This document shows, piece after piece, positions 45,284-55,341 of a stretch of 64,000 nucleotides of DNA. Under the pieces are notes generated by a model, which made no database searches, had not been told where the DNA came from, and saw only the letters and a program-made list of their open reading frames with translations. Origin of the DNA: Paenibacillus sp. JJ-100 (lineage in GTDB: Bacteria > Bacillota > Bacilli > Paenibacillales > Paenibacillaceae); contig NZ_CAOJCM010000002.1 of NCBI RefSeq assembly GCF_948329825.1, positions 372,001 to 436,000 on the forward strand. The letters are read 5' to 3'. Made by a program: the position numbers and the translations under genes. Every line of letters starts with the position of its first letter. The stretch's first letter is position 1.

Positions 45284-46571
45284 TTGCAGTCACCCGTTTC
45301 ACTTCAGTACACAATGCTTCATACTGATTCATTATATTTCCGATGGCTGTTTCCTTAAGCAAATGTTTCATGAGCTGGCCGAGCCAAGGCCCACCCTTAC
45401 GCTCTACCAATTGCAACACCTGTTCACCCGTGATTTGCAGTTCTTTTATTTCGTGAACGGGCATGGATTTACTCCAGCTGGCCGCATGAGTTTGAACTTT
45501 CGCCATCTGTTCATGCGCCCGCTCCGAACTGTCACGCCACTTTTGGGGAAGTTGCTTTTGCAAAATTAACCAGTCGTTCGCGGCTTGAGCACCACAAGAG
45601 AGCACCGTAACAATCCAGTTTTCCCGTAGCAGGTTATCATCTACACGCTGCTCCACAAAAGTAGTCACCAACTCTTCCACCTGAAGCACACCTGTGATTC
45701 GAACTCGATGCTCATTTGAAAATGTCCACTGTCTTAGCAGCTTGTCTGCCTCTTCTCGGGTATATCGGCCAGCTAATAACACACACGACCATCGCAGCAA
45801 GACATGTTCCCCTGTCAAATGCTCCAACCCAACTAACAGCTCTTTGTTGAATCTGTTGGAATCTACCGGAGCTTTAACATACTCTAATGCCTTGCTCCGG
45901 AATAACAATTCCAGACCCTTCTGAGGATGAGGACCCGCCATCATTTTCACCATCTCAGTGCGGACCCGCTCCATGGCAATATGCTGAAGCAATTCGCGTT
46001 GATTGACGAGCCCTTTCCAGGTATTGTAGGCTATGCTAAAATCAAAGACCGATGCAAATCGTATACAACGAAGCATCCGCAGTGCATCCTCACCGAAACG
46101 TTCAACCGCTAGACCTACACATCGCACAAGCCCTTGCTTGATATCCAGCTGCCCACCAAATGGATCCACGATCGTTCCATCAACATGCATGGCTAGAGCA
46201 TTCATTGTAAAATCCCGCCGTTGTAAATCTTCTTGGATATTTTGAACAAATTGTACCGCAGAAGGTCTACGATTATCCTGATACTCTGACTCTGTACGAA
46301 ATGTGGTGACTTCAAAATAATAACCGCCTGATCGGACAGTTACTGTGCCATGCTGTAATCCTGTAGGAATACAGTCGTCGAATATGCCCATGACTTGTTC
46401 CGGTGAAGCCGAAGTTGTAATGTCCATATCATCAACAGCTCGCCCTAACAATTCATCACGGACACAACCGCCAACCCAATAGGCTTTGAACCCTTCTTCA
46501 TTTAATCGCTGGAGTACCTTTTCACTTTGTTTTGCCATTTCATCATCTGCTTGTGTCCAATGAACCACCAC
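45270..46571 (-). CDS. cca: CCA tRNA nucleotidyltransferase
   Basis: Adds CCA to tRNA 3' ends. 433 residues, class II: YWVGGCVRDELLGRAVDDMDITTSASPEQV (GGxVRD and DxD), RRDFTMNALAM, RFGEDALRMLRCIRFASVF; the C-terminal half is the helical body and tail. GTG 46571 with GAGGTGA close upstream is used here; ATG 46538 (MAKQSEKVLQRL) is a possible alternative. It lies between bshA and birA, as in B. subtilis. Confidence 0.94.
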   Translation of the reverse strand: MVVHWTQADDEMAKQSEKVLQRLNEEGFKAYWVGGCVRDELLGRAVDDMDITTSASPEQVMGIFDDCIPTGLQHGTVTVRSGGYYFEVTTFRTESEYQDNRRPSAVQFVQNIQEDLQRRDFTMNALAMHVDGTIVDPFGGQLDIKQGLVRCVGLAVERFGEDALRMLRCIRFASVFDFSIAYNTWKGLVNQRELLQHIAMERVRTEMVKMMAGPHPQKGLELLFRSKALEYVKAPVDSNRFNKELLVGLEHLTGEHVLLRWSCVLLAGRYTREEADKLLRQWTFSNEHRVRITGVLQVEELVTTFVEQRVDDNLLRENWIVTVLSCGAQAANDWLILQKQLPQKWRDSSERAHEQMAKVQTHAASWSKSMPVHEIKELQITGEQVLQLVERKGGPWLGQLMKHLLKETAIGNIMNQYEALCTEVKRVTANDQV

Positions 46572-46606
46572 ATCTCACCTCTTCTCTTGCCTGCTGTGGT
46601 CTCCCC

Positions 46607-47767
46607 CTAGCCGCAAACGGGGTTTAGACTAGGGATTTCTCTTCCAAGCACACGATAGTATATCTGTTCATATTGCTGACGAATTGAATCATTGCAGAAA
46701 TCATGATGCGCACGTTGAAGACATGCTTCCCGGATATCTGCAGCCAATTTTTCGCTAGTCAGCAGACGTATTGCGTTCTCAGCCATAGACTTGGTATCTC
46801 CGATTGGCGAGAGAAATCCAGTTTTCCCATGTAAAACGAGTTCCGGAATACCGCCAGCTAGTGAACCAATCGTAGGTACGCCGCATGCCATCGCTTCAAG
46901 TGCTACCAAACCGAAGCTTTCCTTCTCGGAGGGAAGCATTAAAATATCAGCCATCGATATGACATGGGCAATATCGTCTTGTCTGCCAAGGAAATGAACC
47001 TTGTCACTCAGACCCAGTTCTTGAATTCTGCATTGAATTTTAGGCAAATCCGGGCCCTCACCCACAAACAACAGTTTCGCAGGAACCTGTTCTTGAACCT
47101 GACGGAAGACTTCCACCACGTCTTGTGTTCGCTTGACCGGGCGGAAATTCGAAATGTGCATCAATATTTTTTCATTGGGTGCAGCATAATCGCGACGCAG
47201 ACTCGCTGCATCTCTAGGATAATACACACGTTTATCTATAAAATTATAAGTCAGGTCAATCGGACGCTGGATATCTAGCAATTCAACGGTTTCACGAATC
47301 AAATCCTGGGAGACGGCTGTTACCGCATCACTTTCATTGATCGCAAGGCGAATCAAGTCTTTCAAGGACTCATCCTGAGCAAGGACCGTAATATCTGTTC
47401 CATGAAGCGTCGTGACCACTTTCAGATTGTCTCCGACCATCTGCTTGGCTAGAAATGCGCACACGGCATGAGGTACCGCATAATGCACATGGAGCAAGTC
47501 GAGTTGCTGCGTTTTCGCTACCTGTGCCATTTTGGTCGCCAATGACAGGTCATACGGAGGATACCGAAATACGTAATAATCATTAACCTCTACTTCATGA
47601 TAAAAAATATTTTTCTGAAACTTTCCTAATCGAAAAGGAATGCTGTTCGCAATAAAATGAACCTGATGTCCCTGTTCGGCCAATAATTTGCCGAGTTCCG
47701 TTGCGACCACCCCAGATCCTCCGAGGGACGGATAACAGGTAATTCCGATTTTTAGCTTTTGATCCAT
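46607..47767 (-). CDS. bshA: N-acetyl-alpha-D-glucosaminyl L-malate synthase
   Basis: A GT4-family glycosyltransferase (386 residues) that joins GlcNAc to malate in the first step of bacillithiol synthesis. ITCYPSLGGSGVVATELGKLLAEQGHQVHFIANSIPFRL at the N-terminus and the UDP-sugar region LLPSEKESFGLVALEAMACGVPTIGSLAGGIPELV are diagnostic. AAAGGAG precedes ATG 47767. It follows bshB1 by 160 bases, in which a near-match to a CcpA cre site (TGTAAACGTTATTC) lies at about 47886-47899. Confidence 0.95.
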   Translation of the reverse strand: MDQKLKIGITCYPSLGGSGVVATELGKLLAEQGHQVHFIANSIPFRLGKFQKNIFYHEVEVNDYYVFRYPPYDLSLATKMAQVAKTQQLDLLHVHYAVPHAVCAFLAKQMVGDNLKVVTTLHGTDITVLAQDESLKDLIRLAINESDAVTAVSQDLIRETVELLDIQRPIDLTYNFIDKRVYYPRDAASLRRDYAAPNEKILMHISNFRPVKRTQDVVEVFRQVQEQVPAKLLFVGEGPDLPKIQCRIQELGLSDKVHFLGRQDDIAHVISMADILMLPSEKESFGLVALEAMACGVPTIGSLAGGIPELVLHGKTGFLSPIGDTKSMAENAIRLLTSEKLAADIREACLQRAHHDFCNDSIRQQYEQIYYRVLGREIPSLNPVCG

Positions 47768-47927
47768 CCGGTTGGACTCCTTTGATCTCCTACGTTATGT
47801 AGGTTGATATCATGCAACGGAAATGTTTAACATGTCATGATTTGTTTTATGATTAGCTTTCAATCAGAGAGCTTTCAGACAACGTGTAAACGTTATTCTA
47901 TATTATATATACATAAGTTGCATTAGT

Positions 47928-48617
47928 TTAGACGCCAAACTGCTTGACCACATAAGGTGTTATCGTTGCAAACCCTTCCGCAAATGGGATTAAGCTTCGT
48001 TGCCCAAGCAAGGAATCACGCGCTTTTACCCGTTCGATATAACCTTGATTCAGCGGTGTAGATACGATGCCTTCCCCTTGCTCAAATTGAGATCGATAAC
48101 AACGAAGAGACGCTTCCTTCTGATCGTAGTGTTCCGAAATATCCACAATTAAATCCGTAGGACCGATATCATTAATAAAGTAAAAATAGCTTTCCTTCAC
48201 TTGCACGGCAGGCATATCTGGCATATAGTTTCGAAGCTTTGCGTTAAATATCGCTTCTTGCACGAGTTTACTGCACATGATGTGATCGGGGTGCCGATCC
48301 TCCCAATAAGGCGCAAAAACGATACGCGGTGCATGTCTGCGTATCTCTGCGGTAACCGCTTGTACATGTTCTGGTGTGATATAGAGCCCACGATCGGGTA
48401 AACCGAGATTTGTTCGACACGAAAGACCGAGGACGCGTGAGGCTTGCTCCGCTTCCTCGGTTCTGCGTTCTACGGTACCATTGGAGGACATCTCTGCACG
48501 AGTCAGATCACATACGCCTACCTTCAACCCAGCAGCCGTATGTTTAGCGATCGTTCCAGCCATTCCAATCTCAGCATCATCCGCATGCGCTCCGAAGACT
48601 AGTATATCCAGACTCAT
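47928..48617 (-). CDS. bshB1: Bacillithiol biosynthesis deacetylase BshB1
   Basis: A zinc LmbE-like deacetylase of 229 residues that removes acetyl from GlcNAc-malate. Zinc/catalytic motif [15 protein letters not shown] (AHxDD) at 9-23 and the third ligand in [13 protein letters not shown]. The end [25 protein letters not shown] matches BshB1. ATG 48617 overlaps the mgsA stop (ATGA). It is part of the ypjD-dapB-mgsA-bshB1-bshA-cca cluster. Confidence 0.95.
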   Translation of the reverse strand: MSLDILVFGAHADDAEIGMAGTIAKHTAAGLKVGVCDLTRAEMSSNGTVERRTEEAEQASRVLGLSCRTNLGLPDRGLYITPEHVQAVTAEIRRHAPRIVFAPYWEDRHPDHIMCSKLVQEAIFNAKLRNYMPDMPAVQVKESYFYFINDIGPTDLIVDISEHYDQKEASLRCYRSQFEQGEGIVSTPLNQGYIERVKARDSLLGQRSLIPFAEGFATITPYVVKQFGV

Positions 48618-49054
48618 TGAGAGTCCCCCGTATTCAATCCCGCTTCCGGCTTGTACTTATGTACGAGCTCTCTCCAACCAAAATCACCACGATCCAACGC
48701 TTTGACAAGAATCTCAGCCGTAGCAATGTTAGTTGCCAGTGGTATTCCCTGTACATCGCACAGGCGGAGCAGTGCATTGATGTCTGGCTCGTGTGGTTGT
48801 GCCATTAACGGGTCACGCAGAAATATGATCAGGTCCATCTCATTTTGCGCAACCAAAGCTCCAATCTGTTGGTCGCCTCCCAGTGGCCCTGATTCAAAAC
48901 GATGAATCTTTAGAGATGTGCCTTCCATAATGCGAAGACCTGTTGTACCTGTTGAATAAAGCTCATGTTCTGTAAACACAGGTTCATAAGCTGTAACGAA
49001 GTTTACCATTTCTTCTTTTTTACGATCATGGGCAATAAATGCAATTTTCAACAT
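48614..49054 (-). CDS. mgsA: Methylglyoxal synthase
   Basis: Converts dihydroxyacetone phosphate to methylglyoxal. 146 residues: [17 protein letters not shown] at the start, STGTTGLRI (phosphate loop), [14 protein letters not shown] and the catalytic Asp in [10 protein letters not shown]. It lies beside the bacillithiol genes; bacillithiol is known to help detoxify methylglyoxal in B. subtilis, so the linkage makes functional sense. Confidence 0.96.
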   Translation of the reverse strand: MLKIAFIAHDRKKEEMVNFVTAYEPVFTEHELYSTGTTGLRIMEGTSLKIHRFESGPLGGDQQIGALVAQNEMDLIIFLRDPLMAQPHEPDINALLRLCDVQGIPLATNIATAEILVKALDRGDFGWRELVHKYKPEAGLNTGDSQ

Positions 49055-49071
49055 GACAATCTTAATCTCCT

Positions 49072-49875
49072 TTAGTCAATAAAGTGGTCAAAGCCGTAGA
49101 TGAGTCCTGTATATTCCAGCACCTTCTGTATACCGATCTTGACTCCTGGCATATAACCAGCACGCTCATATGAATCATGCCGAATCTTCAGCGACTGTCC
49201 GTAATCACCGAATACAACTTCCTGTTGCGCAAATACTCCTGGTAAACGCACACTGTGGATGCGGAATCCGTTGTAATAGCCCCCGCGTGCTCCCTCAATC
49301 GTTTCTTCCTCATTCGGATTTCCTTGACGGATCTCCTCACGATTGGCTGCGATCAGTTCTGCTGTTTTGATTGCAGTACCTGATGGAGCGTCCAGCTTCT
49401 GATCGCCATGATATTCAATAATCTCCACGTTAGGCATATGTTTGGCAGCCTGTGCTGCAAAACGCATCATCAAGATTGCGCCAATTGAAAAGTTCGGTGC
49501 GATCAGCCCGCCAATCCCTTTCTCCTGACATTGCTTGTCCAATTGCTCAATCTGCTCCGGCGTGAAGCCGGTAACCCCCATGACAGGTCTTACACCATGG
49601 CGGATTGCAATCTCCGTATGAGCATACGCGAATTGAGGCACTGTAAAATCAACCATGACCTGCGGTTTGGTTTCGGCAAAAGCCATCTCAATATCATCCG
49701 TTACCAGCACACCACACTCTGGCAATCCTACAAGTGTTCCTGCATCCGTGCCAACACCGGAGCGGTTGACAGCGGCTGAAAGCTCCAGTTCTGGATCCTG
49801 TAATACCAGCTTTACCACTTCACGGCCCATTCGGCCAGCCGCTCCGATCACGGCAACTCTTATCACTTCACTCAT
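49072..49875 (-). CDS. dapB: 4-hydroxy-tetrahydrodipicolinate reductase
   Basis: Second dedicated step of lysine/diaminopimelate synthesis. 267 residues: NAD(P)-binding [23 protein letters not shown], catalytic region [24 protein letters not shown], and [32 protein letters not shown]. It starts at ATG 49875, 17 bases ahead of mgsA. Confidence 0.97.
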   Translation of the reverse strand: MSEVIRVAVIGAAGRMGREVVKLVLQDPELELSAAVNRSGVGTDAGTLVGLPECGVLVTDDIEMAFAETKPQVMVDFTVPQFAYAHTEIAIRHGVRPVMGVTGFTPEQIEQLDKQCQEKGIGGLIAPNFSIGAILMMRFAAQAAKHMPNVEIIEYHGDQKLDAPSGTAIKTAELIAANREEIRQGNPNEEETIEGARGGYYNGFRIHSVRLPGVFAQQEVVFGDYGQSLKIRHDSYERAGYMPGVKIGIQKVLEYTGLIYGFDHFID

Positions 49876-49968
49876 CTTAGCTGCATCTCCTCACAAAAAT
49901 TAGTTCATCTAATGTATTCAACCTATGCTGCTCTCCCCCATCCAATCGCTTGAATGTGAAGATCAATA

Positions 49969-50493
49969 TTATTGCATGGATCTCATACGTTGCTTCGTTT
50001 CCTGTAACATCTGTTGCAACTGCCCATTCTGCGGATCAAGCAATATGGCATCTTGCAGCACCTGCAGCGCACTTCTATATTCATTCAGATCACTGTAGGC
50101 CAACGCCAGCATCACATAAGCTTCCACAGAAAGTGGATCTAACCTAATCGCTTCTTGCAAAAGCATAGACGCTTCAACATACGGCTTGGATGTTTCTTTT
50201 GCAGACTGTTCTAGCAACAATTTCGCCTTGATGATCAGCTGCTTTGCCTCAAGTGTCTGCAGATGAAGCCTATATTCTTCAGTGCCTTCAGACAGTTCTA
50301 CCGCCTTGCGAGCATATTCCAGCGCAGGAAGTAGATGTTTACTGCGGGCGTGCGTAATAGAACAGCGATAATACAACTCGGCATGTTCCGGGTGAGCATG
50401 AATGGCCGCTTCGAACCAGCGAATGGCCTGCTCAAAATCATTTTGTAAAATACAGCGATATGCCTGCTGCATATAATCTTCCGGTTTCATCAT
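49969..50493 (-). CDS. Tetratricopeptide-repeat protein
   Basis: About 174 residues with three or four TPR units (YMQQAYRCILQNDFEQAIRWFEAAIHAHPEHAELYYRCSITHA; AYVMLALAYSDLNEYRSALQVLQDAILLDPQNGQLQQML). GGGGAGGG lies 8 bases before ATG 50493 (MMKPEDYMQQ), so the longer frame to 50568 is not used; the longer frame would also overlap ypjD. It is inserted between ypjD and dapB, an addition to the B. subtilis gene order. Partner unknown. Confidence 0.85.
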   Translation of the reverse strand: MMKPEDYMQQAYRCILQNDFEQAIRWFEAAIHAHPEHAELYYRCSITHARSKHLLPALEYARKAVELSEGTEEYRLHLQTLEAKQLIIKAKLLLEQSAKETSKPYVEASMLLQEAIRLDPLSVEAYVMLALAYSDLNEYRSALQVLQDAILLDPQNGQLQQMLQETKQRMRSMQ

Positions 50494-50543
50494 CAAGCTG
50501 ACCCTCCCCGTGCGGGTGATGGTACAGCATATGTAATTTACGC

Positions 50544-50873
50544 CTAATCGGTGTGTTTTGGAGTCCACCGATTTGCGTCGCGGGTATTAAATTTATGCAT
50601 GACCTTATCATGAGCCTCGGCCAGATCAATACCAAGCGAGTTTGCAAAGCAAATGGTAATAAATAAAATATCGCCAAGTTCAAGTTCGATGGAATTCTCA
50701 GCTTCAGAAGCCTTCTTCGGTTTCTCACCGAACTCGTGATTCACTTCACGGGCAAGCTCCCCAACCTCTTCAGACATCCGGGCCAGCATGGCCAAAGGAC
50801 TGAAATACCCCTCTTTGAACTGGGAAATATAGAGATCAACCTCACGCTGCATTTCCGCCATACTTTTTTCCAT
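50544..50873 (-). CDS. ypjD: MazG-like nucleotide pyrophosphohydrolase (YpjD)
   Basis: A 109-residue all-alpha NTP pyrophosphatase. The metal-binding motif EEVGELAREV (ExxE at about 35-45) and ELGDILFITICFANSLGIDL (ExxD) are visible, and the length fits single-domain MazG proteins that clear non-canonical nucleotides. It is first in the ypjD-dapB-mgsA-bsh cluster and divergent from ypjC. Confidence 0.93.
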   Translation of the reverse strand: MEKSMAEMQREVDLYISQFKEGYFSPLAMLARMSEEVGELAREVNHEFGEKPKKASEAENSIELELGDILFITICFANSLGIDLAEAHDKVMHKFNTRDANRWTPKHTD

Positions 50874-51047
50874 GAGAGCAGGTTCCCCTTCTATCTGGTG
50901 TCGTGTTTGTTCATAATAATATCAGTTATTTAGGTTCACTTCCACCATCATCCGGCACAAATTCGTTTTTAATGACCATAGAAATAGGTATACTAAGGAT
51001 GGGAAGGATTGCTTCCACATTCTAATCCAATTACAGAGAGGGATCTT

Positions 51048-51917
51048 ATGAGCACTGCCAAAACGTGGTTTCAATTAAAGCTCGTGTTACCTATTCTACT
51101 GGGTACAGCCCTGTATGCCTTCGGGCTACTTTATTTCATTATACCGAATCAACTGATGGAAGGCGGACTTACCGGTGTCACCGTATTGATTAACTATGCC
51201 TTCGGTGTTTCTCCTTCACTGACCACATTGATCCTTAATGTTCCGCTGTTTCTCATTGGCCTTAAAGTTCTGGGCGGCAGACAGATGATCTACACTGGCA
51301 TCGGGGTTGGGGCACTGACGGCATTTTTATGGCTGTTCGAGAAACTGATCATTCAGGGCTGGATTGAACCTTTACATACGGAGAACGACCTTCTTTTGGC
51401 CGCTTTGTACGCAGGTGTGACCCTTGGAGCTGGCCTTGGTATCGTTTTCCGCTGGGGTGGAACGACAGGTGGCTCAGACATTATCGCACGGATCCTGAAC
51501 CGTAAATATGGCTGGAGTATGGGGCGTGTGCTGTTAGGCATCGACTTTGTCATTATCGGACTTTCACTCATCTACATTCCCAAGGAAAAAATTCTTTATA
51601 CGCTTGTAGCCGTATTTATCGCATCCAAAGTGATTGACTTCATTCAGGAAGGTGCTTATTCTGCTCGTGCTTTCATGATTATCAGTGACCATGCTCCCGA
51701 AATAGCGGATCAAATCACGAAGGATATGGATCGAGGCGTTACGCTCATCCCAGCCATCGGTGCATACTCCAAACAAGCAAAACATATGGCCTACTGTGTC
51801 ATCTCCAGACAAGAATTTCGTAGGCTCCAGACCATCGTGCGCTCCATTGATCCTAGAGCGTTTGTCATAATTAACGATGTGCACGATGTTCATGGTGAAG
51901 GGTTCAAAGAAAGCTGA
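51048..51917 (+). CDS. ypjC: YitT-family membrane protein (YpjC)
   Basis: About 289 residues: five or six membrane helices in residues 10-200 (LVLPILLGTALYAFGLLYFIIP; GLTGVTVLINYAFGVSPSLTTLILNVPLFLIGLKVLGGRQ; FRWGGTTGGSDIIARILNR) and a cytoplasmic DUF2179 domain at the end (AFMIISDHAPEIADQITKDMDRGVTLIPAIGAYS). GAGAGGGATCTT supports ATG 51048; the frame opens earlier at 51009. Function unknown in this family. Confidence 0.9.
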   Translation: MSTAKTWFQLKLVLPILLGTALYAFGLLYFIIPNQLMEGGLTGVTVLINYAFGVSPSLTTLILNVPLFLIGLKVLGGRQMIYTGIGVGALTAFLWLFEKLIIQGWIEPLHTENDLLLAALYAGVTLGAGLGIVFRWGGTTGGSDIIARILNRKYGWSMGRVLLGIDFVIIGLSLIYIPKEKILYTLVAVFIASKVIDFIQEGAYSARAFMIISDHAPEIADQITKDMDRGVTLIPAIGAYSKQAKHMAYCVISRQEFRRLQTIVRSIDPRAFVIINDVHDVHGEGFKES

Positions 51918-51944
51918 AGCCTGCTCTGGTTCATAAAACATAAC

Positions 51945-52004
51945 AAAAAACCTCTTCCAGCATTCCAGGCCAAGATGGGCTACTGTGTGCGGCAAGAGGC
52001 TTTT
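51945..52004 (+). terminator. Possible terminator after ypjC
   Basis: CCTCTT and AAGAGG arms around a long loop followed by CTTTTCC. The stem is weak, so this is a tentative call. Confidence 0.35.
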
Positions 52005-52043
52005 CCAGATTCACAGACGTTTGTCTAGAATACGAACTGATCC

Positions 52044-52913
52044 CTAGTGACGATATGTAAAAATATCATTCTGCTGGGCATGATATTTCCGATACCCCGC
52101 ATAACTGAGAACAGCTACAATTACTGAACTGATCACTAGTCCAGCCACACGGCGGTCCGGACCCTGAACAAATGGTACAAACGCACTCTCATCCTTCTCT
52201 CGTCCGAACAATTGATTCACCAGCTCTTCTCCATGAGCAATCATACTCCTGAGCTGCGTTGTATCAGATACCTTTGCATTCGACAGACCTTTGAGATGGG
52301 ATAACCACGCATCCATTTGTACGATCTGATATGGCTCAAGCCGAATAATGGCTGCCGGACGTATCGTTTCATAATGCTCCTCAAGTACAGCGTATCGATT
52401 GGCCAGAATTGTTGAACTCTGGTTCTCATTAGCTGCCAGCGAGAACGCGTCCAGATCGCTCTTCACAATCTTATAATATTGGAGCCAGAGCGGTTTGGCC
52501 GAATTCGCTAGACTATCGGCTGCAAGTCTGAGCTTGGCCGAAGCCTGCTGAAGGAAATCTTTATCCCATTTGAATTTGACTGCCGCCTCCTTGACTTCCA
52601 CCACTGTTTCTGACAGCGCATGAATACCCTCTACCGAAGTTTGACCCTCGAATGAGATGTGCTGCAGACTGTTACTGATCCGTGTAATACTTGCGCGTAC
52701 TTCCTCCATATTATTTTCGAGCACTCGGCGATATAGTACAGCAGCTTCTTCATTTAATTGTGCAATGGTATAACTTGAGGACACTTTCTTGTTCACATTT
52801 GGAATAGATTCATCACTTTGCGCTGACACCCCGTATGAAGTATTTGTCCAAAGCAGCAGAGCCATGAGTGATACCGCCAGCCATCCCGTTATACTCCTGA
52901 ATGTTCTCGTCAT
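52044..52913 (-). CDS. ypjB: Sporulation protein YpjB
   Basis: A 289-residue membrane protein with an N-terminal signal/anchor (SITGWLAVSLMALLLWTNTS), a long helical external region (about 30-240) and a C-terminal membrane helix (VAGLVISSVIVAVLSYAGYRKY, near 262-283) followed by a short tail. It matches the YpjB family by architecture and by position between ypjC and ypjA. GGGAGGG supports ATG 52913 over the upstream Met at 52934. In B. subtilis it is linked with sporulation; its mechanism is unknown. Confidence 0.82.
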   Translation of the reverse strand: MTRTFRSITGWLAVSLMALLLWTNTSYGVSAQSDESIPNVNKKVSSSYTIAQLNEEAAVLYRRVLENNMEEVRASITRISNSLQHISFEGQTSVEGIHALSETVVEVKEAAVKFKWDKDFLQQASAKLRLAADSLANSAKPLWLQYYKIVKSDLDAFSLAANENQSSTILANRYAVLEEHYETIRPAAIIRLEPYQIVQMDAWLSHLKGLSNAKVSDTTQLRSMIAHGEELVNQLFGREKDESAFVPFVQGPDRRVAGLVISSVIVAVLSYAGYRKYHAQQNDIFTYRH

Positions 52914-52979
52914 GGACATCCCTCCCATCATCAATGTATGGCGAGGGATAGTCGGTTAGAACAAGCTAAACGTGTAAGC

Positions 52980-53612
52980 TTATGCTCTTTTGGCCTGTTT
53001 TAGCGCAAGCCACGCAGCGAGAATACTGGCGATGGTTAATGTAAATGTAAAATTACGAACAGCATCTACATGCTGATACATCGTTGCAGGCAGCCACGGG
53101 TAGATGTCATATGTATAATCCATTGTATCGTTCAGCAGTGTCCATAGACCTGCCACGATTAATGCCAACCAACGGAACCCAAAGAACCGTACAAAGATCA
53201 GCGCTTCAATCGCCATTGCACTGTGGGAAGCAATTAACATCCAGTCTTGCCAATGCTGCGTGCCTCCTTGAGCCCAGCCTGCAAAAATAATGGATACGGC
53301 CCATACCCCATATTTCACAGAGGTTACAACCGCAAGAGCCTGAATGACATGTCCGATCCGCTGAAGAACTACCGACTTGACCGGATACAACACCCACAAA
53401 AGAGCTAAAGTAAAAAACAGACTTGCTGTCGGACTGTCTGGTACAAATACGATCTGCCATGCAGGCTGCTGCGCTAGCGTCAGTTTCATCTGCTCGCCAT
53501 ACCAGATATAGCCGTATACTGTGCCTAGCGCATTACACCAGAATAAAAGCCATAGGAAGTACCGATTGGTCAGAAATTCCTTGCTCCAAAAAAACGATAA
53601 AGCCACGTGCAC
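52980..53612 (-). CDS. ypjA: DUF1405 membrane protein (YpjA)
   Basis: A 210-residue integral membrane protein with five or six helices (YFLWLLFWCNALGTVYGYIWYG; LFFTLALLWVLYP; VVTSVKYGVWAVSIIFAGW; IEALIFVRFFGF; FTFTLTIASILAAWLAL). Conserved features of the family include N and G in the first helix and WDxxxDYxYxxYPW-like LLNDTMDYTYDIYPWLP. Position next to ypjB and qcrC matches B. subtilis. Function unknown. Confidence 0.85.
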   Translation of the reverse strand: MHVALSFFWSKEFLTNRYFLWLLFWCNALGTVYGYIWYGEQMKLTLAQQPAWQIVFVPDSPTASLFFTLALLWVLYPVKSVVLQRIGHVIQALAVVTSVKYGVWAVSIIFAGWAQGGTQHWQDWMLIASHSAMAIEALIFVRFFGFRWLALIVAGLWTLLNDTMDYTYDIYPWLPATMYQHVDAVRNFTFTLTIASILAAWLALKQAKRA

Positions 53613-53700
53613 TGCACCTTCTTTCTTCTTGCTTCACTCATTCTTAAATTCTTAAATCCTCAATTGCTAACTCAATACCACGTTTTCTCCAAAAGACTTC

Positions 53701-53733
53701 AAAAAAACCTGACCGCATTACGATCAGGTTTTC
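53701..53733 (-). terminator. Intrinsic terminator of the qcr operon
   Basis: Minus-strand AACCTGATC pairs with GATCAGGTT-like GGTCAGGTT around a short loop, followed by seven Ts. It lies 15 bases past the qcrC stop codon. Confidence 0.88.
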
Positions 53734-53747
53734 TCATTAATTCGATT

Positions 53748-54632
53748 TTACTGTTCCGCTTTCTGTTTCGCAAGCCATTCAGCCAGATGAGTAATCTCCT
53801 CATCCGTTACACCTTGGGCTATGGCTTGCTCATACATTGGAGGCATTCCATTATAACCGTCTTTAATAATCGTCACAATCTCCTCTTGGCTATGCTTATC
53901 GCCGACGCCTCGAAGTGAAGGTGCGTTCCCTTGGCCTTTCATATCAGCTGCGTGACAGCCAATACAGCCGGCCTTTTTGTACGTTTCCATTGCAGGATTA
54001 TCCTTGTCAACAATCGCAACTTCTTCCTTCTGTCCTGGTGCATTTGAAGTAGGTAACCCTTGTTCATGTTTCTCCAAGGCTTCCTCTTCCCGCTGAATAT
54101 GCTCTGGCTTCTGACCCGTCGCTTCAAGCTCATGCTTATAGTGAGTCCAGGCTACGTTTGTCAGATAGAACACTGAAATTATGGACAGCATCATTAAAGA
54201 AGAAGCAATAGGACGTTTGTAGAATCGACGTTCTTTTCCCGTATCCAGGAAGGGAGCCAGAAGCAAAGCTCCAAATGCAACGCCGCTAACACCCAATACG
54301 CCGAGTAGAACATAATCTCCGGATGCATATGGGTATTTCAGATACTGATAGAGAAAAAGAAAGTACCAGTCCGGCATCGGAATAACTGATGCACTTGGAT
54401 TGGCCGGATAACCGAGAGGTGCAGGTTCAGAGATGGTCAACACTAGAATGCCGACCAATACAACGACACCAACCATCCACTCCTTCAGCAAGAAGTTAGG
54501 AATAAAAGCTTCTGATTTGCCGGGGTAAGCCGTATAGTCGGGCGGAGTAATAAACCCCGAACCTTTGCGAACCCGTGAATCACCGACAAAGATAATCTTT
54601 TCCTCATCCTTATTCTTGTGCCCGTGAGCCAT
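53748..54632 (-). CDS. qcrC: Menaquinol:cytochrome c reductase, cytochrome b/c subunit
   Basis: A fused subunit of the Bacillus-type bc complex, 294 residues. The N-terminal part resembles subunit IV of b6f (three membrane helices: LKEWMVGVVVLVGILVLTI; YVLLGVLGVSGVAFGALLLAPFL; SSLMMLSIISVFYLTNVAW), with PDWYFLFLYQYLKYP at the quinol site. The C-terminal part is a c-type cytochrome with heme motif CIGCH near residue 219 and distal Met in GMPPMYEQ. Last gene of qcrABC. Confidence 0.96.
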   Translation of the reverse strand: MAHGHKNKDEEKIIFVGDSRVRKGSGFITPPDYTAYPGKSEAFIPNFLLKEWMVGVVVLVGILVLTISEPAPLGYPANPSASVIPMPDWYFLFLYQYLKYPYASGDYVLLGVLGVSGVAFGALLLAPFLDTGKERRFYKRPIASSLMMLSIISVFYLTNVAWTHYKHELEATGQKPEHIQREEEALEKHEQGLPTSNAPGQKEEVAIVDKDNPAMETYKKAGCIGCHAADMKGQGNAPSLRGVGDKHSQEEIVTIIKDGYNGMPPMYEQAIAQGVTDEEITHLAEWLAKQKAEQ

Positions 54633-54654
54633 TACGTTTCCTCCCTTCTTTGGT

Positions 54655-55326
54655 TTATAGTGGTCCGGAAATGCCTTGTCTGCGGATCATAATAAAGTGT
54701 CCGACCAGAAGCACCAGAAGTACCGCAGGGAGGAAGAAAACGTGCAATGCGAAGAACCTTGTTAGTGTCTGAGCGCCAACGATTGTTCCCCCTTGCAGGA
54801 ATTCTTTGATAATCGGTCCAAGCCAAGGTACGGTGTTGGCAATCTCCAGTGTTACTTTTGTCGCAAAATAAGCTTTGTTATCCCAAGGCAACAAATATCC
54901 TGTCAGACCCAGACCCAGCATGACGAAGAAAATCAGCATGCCGACAACCCAGTTCATCTCACGCGGAGCCTTGTAAGAGCCTGTAAAGAAAACACGCATC
55001 GTATGTAAAAACATCATGACGATAACCAGACTGGCTCCCCAATGGTGCATACCACGTACTATCTGACCGAAAGCTACTTTCGTTTGCAAATACTCAACAC
55101 TTGCATAAGCATTAATAATATCGGGTACATAATACATCGTCAGGAACATGCCTGACAAAATCTGAATTACCGTGATAAAGAACGTCAATCCGCCAAAACA
55201 GTATACGAATGCGGAAAAATGATGAGCCGGGTTAACGTGCTCTGGCACCTCATGATCCGCAACGTCCCGCCAGATTGGCGTGATGTCAAGACGTTCATCA
55301 ATCCAGTCATAGACATTTTTAAACAT
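54655..55326 (-). CDS. qcrB: Menaquinol:cytochrome c reductase, cytochrome b subunit
   Basis: A b6-type cytochrome of 223 residues with four helices and the paired heme-ligand histidines (RGMHHWGASLVIVMMFLHTMRVF and FALHVFFLPAVLLVLLVGHFIMI). Cys near position 42 (FVYCFGGL) corresponds to the site of the extra covalently bound heme in b6-type proteins. The FTGSYKAPREMNWVVGM block is typical. Preceded by qcrA. Confidence 0.96.
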   Translation of the reverse strand: MFKNVYDWIDERLDITPIWRDVADHEVPEHVNPAHHFSAFVYCFGGLTFFITVIQILSGMFLTMYYVPDIINAYASVEYLQTKVAFGQIVRGMHHWGASLVIVMMFLHTMRVFFTGSYKAPREMNWVVGMLIFFVMLGLGLTGYLLPWDNKAYFATKVTLEIANTVPWLGPIIKEFLQGGTIVGAQTLTRFFALHVFFLPAVLLVLLVGHFIMIRRQGISGPL

Positions 55327-55341
55327 CTACATTCACGCCTC